DNA of 64,000 nt from Dicyema japonicum (lineage: Eukaryota; Dicyemida; Rhombozoa; Dicyemidae), in the NCBI GenBank assembly GCA_011109175.1, contig RDEW01000106.1:1-64000 (forward strand), given 5' to 3'. The position numbers were made by a program, and so were the translations under genes. The notes beneath the pieces are model-generated. The model worked only from the letters and a program-made list of their open reading frames with translations. It was not told where the DNA came from and did no database searches. Every line of letters starts with the position of its first letter. Positions within the stretch are counted from its first letter, which is position 1. Below, in pieces: positions 57,290 through 64,000 of the stretch.

Positions 57290-57425
57290 TTAAACCAAGA
57301 ATCACCGATAGATTAATCCAAGATTTCAAAACTAACCGCAGGAAAAGGACTGGTATGGACACCGGGATCACTTAATTAGACGATAACTTTTATCCCTTTT
57401 CTCGTGATTTCGGGGTTAATAAAAT
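57290..57425 (+). repeat. Two non-LTR 3' stem-loop remnants
   Basis: AACCAAGAATCACCG (57294) resembles the minus-strand family A end. CACCGGGATCACTTAATTAG (57359) with GTGATTTCGGGG (57403) is the + strand family end, followed by TAATAAAATAAATAAATTAG. Confidence 0.5.
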
Positions 57426-57429
57426 AAAT

Positions 57430-57720
57430 AAATTAGGAGGGAATAAATGGCCGTTAGGTGATCCCGGGGTCCTTAAGCACCATCTCACTTTCCTTGTTGT
57501 TCGTCCCGAAATATGCATGTCGGTGTTACTTTTGGGAACTTTGGAGGTTTCAATAAGGCCCCCGTTCTTTTCACAGCGTCTCGAAAGGAGTTTTTCTTAG
57601 CAGTGAGGTGAAGACTTGGATCTTTTTTCTATTGGACAGGTTTGTCCCCCATACAGCCATAGCTGATTGTCAGTTGTATTACAGAGTGAGCTTACGTTGA
57701 GTTTTTTTATCAAACAATTT
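57430..57720 (-). mobile_element. Non-LTR 3' end remnant
   Basis: Minus strand reads through short coding-like pieces (RDAVKRTGALLKPPKFPKVT) to CCCCGGGATCACCTAACGG, again the GGGATCAC end. Confidence 0.4.
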
Positions 57721-58143
57721 TATGAGACCAATGGTTGTAGTATCAGTGGATCATTTAATTCGTCAGATTATGTGGACTTAATTCCGAAATACTGAAGGTA
57801 GCCCAATCAAACGACCTTGTCCAGAATCAGTCTGATGTAATGTTTCAAGGATACGTGTAATTTTCAGTTGTTGGTTATTTCAATCATTGGGTTACTTCCT
57901 ATTTTAGAAAGTCCCCGATAATGGGGAATATTATCAAAGACTGGGGGAAGTATCTATTTCCTTTTTTGGAGACAAAATTGACAAAAAACCAAAGTGACAT
58001 TCCGCGTAGTTATGAATATTGATTAAATTGAGTAAGGATAAAATTTGTGGGAGATCACAGCCAATGGTCTCTCCTAAAATTCCATATTTACCCCCGGACC
58101 CTTCAAGCGAAGGAAACTGGTGGCTAACAAGAGCTTAGTTACC

Positions 58144-58175
58144 AGGACCAGAGGTTTCCACCTTTTTTACACGCC
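58144..58175. repeat. hAT-like terminal repeat
   Basis: CAGAGGTTTCCACCTTTTTT with CGCCTCCC behind it resembles the CAGGGGTTCCCAACCTTTTT ends of hAT elements. Probably the 3' end of the hAT remnant described next. Confidence 0.45.
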
Positions 58176-58264
58176 TCCCTCAGAAAAAATACAATCTTGC
58201 GCCTCCCTTTATATTCCATGATATAATAAAAATATTATTTTTAACAGAAACAATTTTTTAACAC

Positions 58265-58390
58265 AAAAACTTAGTGCTTGCCAGGAAAAAAAGGATCAAC
58301 AAGAAGGGTTCTGACTGAGACAAAAGATTGGAATGGCCATTCTCCGAGAAAACTCGTTCGCGATTTACGCAGCAGGCTCCTCAATTAACA
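58265..58390 (+). mobile_element. 'WDATC'-domain family 3' end
   Basis: AAAAGATTGGAATGGCCATT and CGCAGCAGGCTCCTCAA match 63520-63590; ends AACATTTGTTTCTTTGTT. Confidence 0.65.
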
Positions 58391-58796
58391 TTTGTTTCTT
58401 TGTTAAAAATTGTCTTTAAAAAAAGTTAGTGAAATAATTTTTTTCATTCTTGACAATTTTTTAAATCTCTGTGTCATTGAGGAGAGTGATACCCTAGCGC
58501 ACCAATAAACGAGTTTGATATTTAGATTCCATTGCATCTAGTGCAGAAAATCCAGTTTCGAATAAATATGAAGTAAAAATGGAAACTTTCATGCTTTTAT
58601 CTACAAAATTTCATATTTTTTACACCGATAATAATGGCAATTCTATCGATTTTTTTTTCAAAAGTTGTCAATACAAGTTATCAATGAACAGATCATGTAT
58701 CCATCCAAACGTTTTACATGCGAAATCTTCAAAATAGTGAGCAAAAATGCTTTGACAAACAATTAAATTTATCAACCCTGGATACACCGAGAAAGA

Positions 58797-59160
58797 AGTT
58801 AAAGTAAACAACTAATTAAGTGTATCCAGTTTCCACTTTTACAGAGACAAAGCCATCCGGAGTCAACATAAAAGGAAAAAGACGTCCATATATGTGCAGT
58901 TGTGGAAACCCCTCCAGTGGAGTGGGAAAGAGAAAATGGTCCTTTTTCGTGCCGGCCAGGCACTAGGCGCCACCTAGACAGGTGGATCACATGACGCTAC
59001 TCTAATAGGAAGAGAGAGATGAAACAGACAAAAAAACATAAAACTTAAACCAATTAGCCACGCAGCACCACATGGTTCCACGCGGCGTAATTCATACGGA
59101 CAAACAATATTCAAGCAAAAATGCTTTTGTTTGCTTGAATATTGTCTATGGCCCAAAAAG
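58797..59160 (-). repeat. Dispersed repeat X, uninterrupted copy
   Basis: GTTAAAGTAAACAACTAATT runs directly into GTATCCAGTTTCCACTTTTA, the two halves separated by the pogo element at 23.29-25.23 kb. Read on the minus strand it ends in CACTTAATTAGTTGTTTACT, so it is likely the 3' part of a non-LTR element. Has an 18-bp near-perfect hairpin (CAATATTCAAGCAAA..TTTGCTTGAATATTG) at 59106-59146. Confidence 0.6.
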
Positions 59161-59199
59161 TATTTAACAGTGAGAACATGTCATAGATTTTTTATATAA

Positions 59200-59945
59200 T
59201 AGATTTCCATAACTTCAGTTTTTTAATGAATTCTACTTTGTGTGAATGAATGTGCTCCCTGCATAGATTTATGCAATACACTCAATTTCCCAAAAATGTC
59301 AACCAAATAGGCCAATTTACAACAAAATTATCATTCCTGGACAATTTTGCATCTTCAATGTCATTTTCCTCAATAAAATCCGCAACTTGATCCTTGAGTT
59401 CAACCACCCTTCGAATCACTTTTCACAGCCAGCGCTCACAGTAATATAAAATGCTGTATCATTTGCATCAACATCTTCTCAAAAAGCTTAGCTTAAAAAA
59501 CTGTGTTTTATGTAGTTTATAACTTTTGGAATTTTTGTAAAAATATTAAGTTCTAGGCTCATTTGAAACACGTGCTGATTTGTGAGGCATGCAGTGCGTC
59601 CAGATATATTGTGCGTTTCTTGTATTTTGCGATTTTGTAAGAAACTTTGTACGAAGCTATTTAACGTTTTCGTTTGGTTATAGCACTATTCTAATTTTAT
59701 TTAAAAAATTCTTTAGACATGGACATATTCAGAATGAATCGTTTCAAAATGTCTTCTTAATTTGCATGGCCTCATACTATCTGCTACAAGTGTTTTGAAA
59801 CAAAGCAAACAGAGGGGTATTTCAAAGGTATCAACAAAAATACCAGTGAATGCTAGCAATAAGTAGGTTGGACAATATTTTCTTGTCTTTGGAGTCGTAT
59901 TGATTATATTCAAATTATTTTGACTATTTGAGCTCTTCACTATTC
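59200..59945 (-). mobile_element. hAT transposase remnant (ZBED type)
   Basis: 59940-59713 encodes a BED finger region (KYCPTYLLLAFTGIF, PLCLLCFKTL, SMRPCKLRRHFETIHSEY). 59480-59230 on the same strand gives VVELKDQVADFIEENDIEDA and VNWPIWLTFLGN-type sequence of the ZBED5-like hAT core. The copy is interrupted by repeat X and decayed. Confidence 0.6.
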
Positions 59946-60120
59946 GTCAATTTTCTTTTACAACCACCCAAGAATTTATCCATACTGTCAAACTGATTTA
60001 AATTGAATTGATTTTTGAAAAATATAATTTTTAAATTATTAACTATTATTATTTTCATATAATCACGATTTTTATATAGATTTAATTTTACAAAAAAATA
60101 TTTCTGATAAGTTTTTCGCG

Positions 60121-60365
60121 ACTCCCTGTACGCTCATTGTTTACAGCCATTTTCTTGAGCTCAGTCACAGATATAGCAGTACTGAATCTATCACTGCAGA
60201 GCTCCGCCAAGTATGGCCAGCCATCAGGGGGCATTTAGGATAGCGTGTTACAAACCTAGGGACTACCTCATTTGGGTCAGTTGCCACAACGCTCTCGGAT
60301 ATGGCAAGAATTACATTCTTACCATCTGTAACGTAAGTGACCCTTCTTTTTTTTCCTTCCAACAT
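60121..60365 (-). mobile_element. R4/NeSL-like N-terminal fragment
   Basis: DNA matches 4180-4370 (ACAGATATAGCAGTACTGAA, TGGATATGGCAAGAATTA-type words). Minus frame WRSSAVIDSVLLYL. An isolated second copy of this segment. Confidence 0.5.
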
Positions 60366-60414
60366 TTTTACCCATTCGAGGGAGTTATAACGTCACCGAA
60401 TCCCACAGTGCATG

Positions 60415-60795
60415 TTATCGACATCCAGTAACCCTTATATTGACTGAAATATATGTTTGACTGGTTTGACGAGTGAAGACAACGGTAAAGCAGAACCCTA
60501 ACGTGGGAGTGCTTTTAACTAACTGATTTAACGTGTTTTTTAATAAACCATTTTGGTTAACGACAAAGTTAGAGTTAGATCCCCGCAGCTTTGATTGCGA
60601 GGTTATTCCCCCTCTGAATTGCACGGGAAATCCGTTCAAATAACCACCACCGTTAAGGGTCTCATGAGCGGAATGAGATAAGGTTTCTGAGTATTTAAAA
60701 AAACTCTTAGGGTGAGTGTCGAGGACTCCAGATGTTTTCATAGCTGGTGGAACGAATGTAAAATCACCGGGGCCAACATATAAATTTGAATGTCG
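60415..60795 (-). CDS. Hypothetical open frame
   Basis: A 108-codon minus frame (SETLSHSAHETLNGGGYLNG, FPVQFRGGITSQSKLRGSNS, STPTLGFCFTVVFTR). In-frame sequence continues upstream (VGPGDFTFVPPAMKTSG). The alternating polar/hydrophobic pattern suggests a beta-rich protein, perhaps a mitochondrial porin-like barrel, but this is a guess. Confidence 0.25.
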   Translation of the reverse strand, partial: RHSNLYVGPGDFTFVPPAMKTSGVLDTHPKSFFKYSETLSHSAHETLNGGGYLNGFPVQFRGGITSQSKLRGSNSNFVVNQNGLLKNTLNQLVKSTPTLGFCFTVVFTRQTSQTYISVNIRVTGCR

Positions 60796-60799
60796 GGTC

Positions 60800-61495
60800 T
60801 CTTAGCAGCTGACACTATCGAATGACGTTGTCCAATGCTTACGTAAAGTTTTGTTAGCACTTTTCCTGCAAGCGAGTGAAAAGTCCAAATCATCAATTCA
60901 CTAGCAATGTCTGATCTGGTGTGGCTTACAAATCTTCAATCCAAGGCGCAGTGAGACTCCTACTTCAATGGAATCGTCGTTGATTAGTTAGAATACTCCG
61001 TTTAGAATGACGTTGAGCTATGCCTTTCCTTGGGAGAGGCTCCGGACAGTAGAAGGTGTTGGTGGAGGACTCCAAAATCTTAAAATTATTCCTGCAAACA
61101 ACATCGTCTAGACTGGGAAAAGCGAGAACGAAAATGATCTCGGGTAGATGACCGACTTCTCGTCAGAAGATCCTAAGCATAGTCGACCCTCGCGACCTGG
61201 CCATTTTTGGTTCCTAGAATTTTATTTTTTCTGATTCTTGCAATTTTCTAAATAATTTCATTTTCATTAAATGCAAAAAATGCGGCCATGGTAGATATTA
61301 AGGCATCATATAGAAAACCAACAAGAAATTCGATTTTCGAAAAAAATACCTTTAGACTCTACCACCTCCATCCATTCTGCAAACTTCTCTTCAAGCTTTG
61401 GAAACTTTGGCTTTAAAAGAAGGTCGATATTTTTTAGAATCTATCAAAATAGTGTCCTTTTTCAGTATAGATTATTGTTTTTTTTCGTTTTTTGA
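60800..61495. other. Unassigned sequence
   Basis: Fragments of coding-like sequence at 61020-61200 (CCTTGGGAGAGGCTCCGGAC) could be retrotransposon debris. Nothing firm. Confidence 0.25.
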
Positions 61496-61500
61496 TACAT

Positions 61501-62010
61501 TTATTTATCAAAAACACAAAAATCAATCAAAAATGATCTCACTAACATAATCGACGTTGCCTTCACGATCGCAACAAGATCAAATTGAGAAGTCACCAAT
61601 ATCCACGTGCGTCGTGGCTTTTTAGTGTAGCTAGGCGTCCCGCTTATTCGTCCTGTTGTTTCAACTACGAGGGGGCACGTGAACCGATCGTGCAACACTT
61701 CCTATTTTTTCCTTTGCTTTCATTGTTTTTTTCAGCGGCATGCAGAGTGTCTACCGCGCTCCCGACTATGTTGATGGCAAAGGGGTCGACGTAAGTAGCA
61801 TCCCATACCAAAGGATTCCCTCCTCGGATGGAAAAATTGTAATTTCGTCCGTTCGTTTTCCATCTCTTCTGTCCGGGCCAACAGATTCAAGTATGCAGGG
61901 GTATCCATCAGACTCCAGGACTCGCTTAACAATTCCGTTCATAGCCTTATGTCTTGGGAATCGTCCTGCACTTATTCGGGAAAAAAGAGCATGCTTTCCA
62001 TTATTTTCTC
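61501..62010 (-). mobile_element. 'WDATC'-domain family copy, two shifts
   Basis: VGPDRRDGKRTDEITIFPSE, then LVWDATYVDPFAINIVGSAV and VLHDRFTCPLVVETTGRISG. Same order as the 63-kb copy. Confidence 0.65.
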
Positions 62011-62040
62011 GACACGAGAAGCATTGGAAGACGTGTTAAT

Positions 62041-62350
62041 AATAATAAAGCCTTTTCACTAGAGCCATAGTATTTATAGCTCCGCATAGGCAGGACACAC
62101 ACTTTTTTAAGTAAAGAACAGTTAATTTTAACTAATCGTAGAACCAAGGAATGATCTTCACTTCTTTTTTTCTATTTTGTGTGAGTGTCCTTTCTAGACA
62201 ATCCAGTTCTGCAGTGAGTATCCACTGATGACGGCGTCACTCGTCAAACCCTTTCTGCATCGTAGATGCGTGGAACCTTCCACCAGGTGAACAGCAGCAA
62301 GATTCGAACCCGTAGCCTAAGCCACTTAAGCCCGACACCTAACCACTATG
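62041..62350 (-). repeat. tRNA-derived SINE, copy h
   Basis: Full-length minus-strand copy: head at CCTAACCACTATG, tail GCCTATGCGGAGCT..GGCTCTAGTG and a TTATTATTATT end. Confidence 0.75.
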
Positions 62351-62358
62351 CACAAATT

Positions 62359-62955
62359 TTATTTTTTTTCAATTTCTATTAAAAGGCATCCCAGCCTTTG
62401 TCCGATTCCAATCATCAAAGAATCGTCGTCCAAAAAGGTCCCGAGGTTTGGGCAAGGTATTGCACCAAGCCATGCTCCACTCCCTCGACTTAAAGCTGAC
62501 ACCAAACAAGCCAGACGATGTTGATTTGCTTCTTTTTTAAGGTCTTCCAAAGTTTTGGAGCAGACAATGTCATCCCAATTACTTTGCTTCGTTGTGTCTT
62601 CGGGGATTTTGAGTCCGGACCCGTTCCATTTCCGACAAGCTTCGTCAAATGACTCATTCCAGCGAAGTCCAATAGTGTTATGAAGGACTTGCCGTGTCAA
62701 ATGGCTGCAGCTTGAGAGAGACGATAGATATGCCGGGTACGCAACCTCCAGCGCCGATCTTATTCCGACACCCCCAAATCCAGAGGGAAGCTTACATTGT
62801 TTCCAACCAAGTTCGTCGAAGCGGACGTTAATTAGTGACTCAACAGTTTGCTTGAGAGACTTGTCTATTGAAAGTAGAATGTCATATTGTTCGTAGCAGG
62901 GTGAACATCGGAGTAGATATAAAAGCTTGGGTAGTCCGATGTTGTTTCTCATCAG
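62359..62955 (-). mobile_element. RT C-terminal region of the 'WDATC' family (inverted)
   Basis: A 197-codon uninterrupted minus frame: LPKLLYLLRCSPCYEQYDIL, INVRFDELGWKQCKLPSGFG-GVGIRSA, VLHNTIGLRWNESFDEACRK and SRGSGAWLGAIPCPNLGTFL. In related elements this region is followed by the zinc/WDATC domain, found here on the opposite strand immediately to the right. Confidence 0.75.
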
Positions 62956-62959
62956 GAAG

Positions 62960-63610
62960 AAAGATGTGTGAGAGTCAAGACATGATAATCTTTTCGCAAG
63001 GCGTGTTAATGGCTGGGACTAGACGTTTGCAGGAGCACCGATGCCGATGCGGGAAAACAGTCGATGCGAAAGGATTGCACCCGCTATCCTGCAGAAGAAG
63101 CGCCGGAAGGGGACCACGCCATGCCGCTCTGAACGATGTGATCGTCAGAGCTCTGAAGGCTTCAGGCTTCCCAGCACAGCTTGAACCAGTGGGTCTTGAT
63201 CGAGGAGATGGGAAGAGACCTGACGGGATGACCCTTTTCCCCTTCACGTCTGGAAGATCTTTGGTCTGGGACGCAACTTGCATAGACACGTTCTCAAGCG
63301 CGAACATTTTTAAATCGGTTTAGACACCTGGATCAGCTGCTTCGACTGCGGAAAACCAAAAAATCAAGAAATATTCTTGCCTCGGGAATCGCTACCGATT
63401 TACTCCTGTTGCGACCGAATCATCGGGAGCCGTTGGTCCAATGACGGCTGAATTCTTGCAAGAACTCGGAGGATTGCTTGCCAGAAAGAAAAGGGATCAA
63501 CGAGAAGGGTTCAGACTGAGACAAAAGATCGGAATGGCCATTCTCCGAAGGAACTCGTTCGCGATTCACGCAGCAGGCTTCCTCAAATAACATTTGTTTT
63601 TTTGTTAAAA
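62960..63610 (+). mobile_element. Zinc knuckle plus 'WDATC' domain, sense half
   Basis: HRCRCGKTVDAKGLHPLSCR and SAGRGPRHAALNDVIVRALK, then VGLDRGDGKRPDGMTLFPF, GRSLVWDATCIDTFSSANIF, one stop near 63320, NRYRFTPVATESSGAVGPMT, and RRNSFAIHAAGFLK with a stop. Followed by CATTTGTTTTTTTGTT. The C-H-C residues and the RPD..WD.T residues are all present. Confidence 0.75.
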
Positions 63611-63729
63611 AATTTTTTTGTATTAAAAAAAAAGAAGAAAAAATTTCTATTAAAATAATTTCAAAAATTGTGGCCAATTAATAATAAGAACTGTCTTAAA
63701 TAATAGAACGTTTTCCCAGGCACTCCTGT

Positions 63730-64000
63730 CTTAACATGACATTAAAGAATTCCCTTGCCTCTGCTGGACACCATTGCCTGTTAGAACCTGCTGGTCTTTC
63801 CCGAAACGATGGAAACGCCCTGATGGGATGACGACTTTTCCATTCGCCAACGGACGAAACCTGATCTGGGACGCGACGTGTGTTGATACTTATTCCCCGT
63901 CTAATTTGGTTGCTTCTGCTTCAAACCCAGGACATGCTTCAAAGCAGGCCGAGGAACGAAAGAGGAGGAAGTATCAGAGAATTTCGGAGAGTATCTTTTT
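63730..64000 (+). mobile_element. 'WDATC'-domain family copy, cut by window end
   Basis: LLEPAGLSRNDGKRPDGMTT, GRNLIWDATCVDTYSPSNLV and AEERKRRKYQRISESIF. Open to the window edge. Confidence 0.7.

Noticed and set aside
59589-59798. Membrane protein on the + strand
   Set aside because: Overlaps the BED-finger region on the minus strand; a shadow.

Overview
The window is eukaryotic and animal. It is AT-rich and packed with decayed transposable elements, with a few host genes in between. Wherever a conserved host protein can be followed, its coding sequence is cut by very small introns: about 40 proposed GT-AG introns, nearly all 20-36 bp and most 21-27 bp, with one of 86 bp. Introns this small in an animal genome are known from dicyemid mesozoans (Dicyema and relatives, parasites of cephalopod kidneys). 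A dicyemid source is therefore my best inference; it was not tested by any search.

Host genes, left to right: a Sec20/BNIP1 SNARE (5-727, +), tail to tail with the 3' end of an aspartate aminotransferase gene carrying an in-frame stop (776-1113, -); an orphan NRAMP exon (about 6256-6440, -); an SLC17/sialin-type transporter (9331-10874, -); an mTERF mitochondrial protein (25540-26588, -); part of a PIG-O-like GPI ethanolamine-phosphate transferase (29655-30874, -); a two-finger C2H2 protein (34769-35542, -); a hyccin/FAM126 homologue (40523-41483, -); and a complete acetyl-CoA synthetase with 15 exons (54113-56597, +). Summed exon lengths are multiples of three for Sec20, mTERF, the C2H2 protein and hyccin. 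The SLC17 and acetyl-CoA synthetase models each lack exactly one G within a G run, which looks like an assembly error.

The rest is mostly transposon graveyard. It holds at least four groups of non-LTR retrotransposons: Jockey/CR1-like with APE endonuclease; RTE-like; R4/NeSL-like with zinc knuckle plus restriction-like endonuclease; and a family with a C-terminal zinc/'WDATC' domain. It also holds several pogo/Tigger elements, hAT remnants, a MULE transposase fragment, a gypsy-type (possibly Ginger) integrase, a Helitron-like coding repeat, and eight copies or pieces of a tRNA-derived SINE. Insertions are nested and can be ordered: a pogo element sits at a TA inside an older repeat whose uninterrupted copy lies 35 kb away, and it was later hit by a SINE and a non-LTR element.

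Items most worth a second look are the ultra-short introns; a 612-bp foldback element with tandem-repeat inverted ends and a perfect 9-bp target duplication (51249-51860); a stem-loop shared by the 3' ends of several retrotransposon families; a twin-priming-type inverted retrocopy at 62.36-63.61 kb; two interstitial telomere-like tracts; and an assembly scar (a single N between two near-identical 150-bp copies) at 13490. No bacterial operons, CRISPR arrays or rRNA genes were seen.
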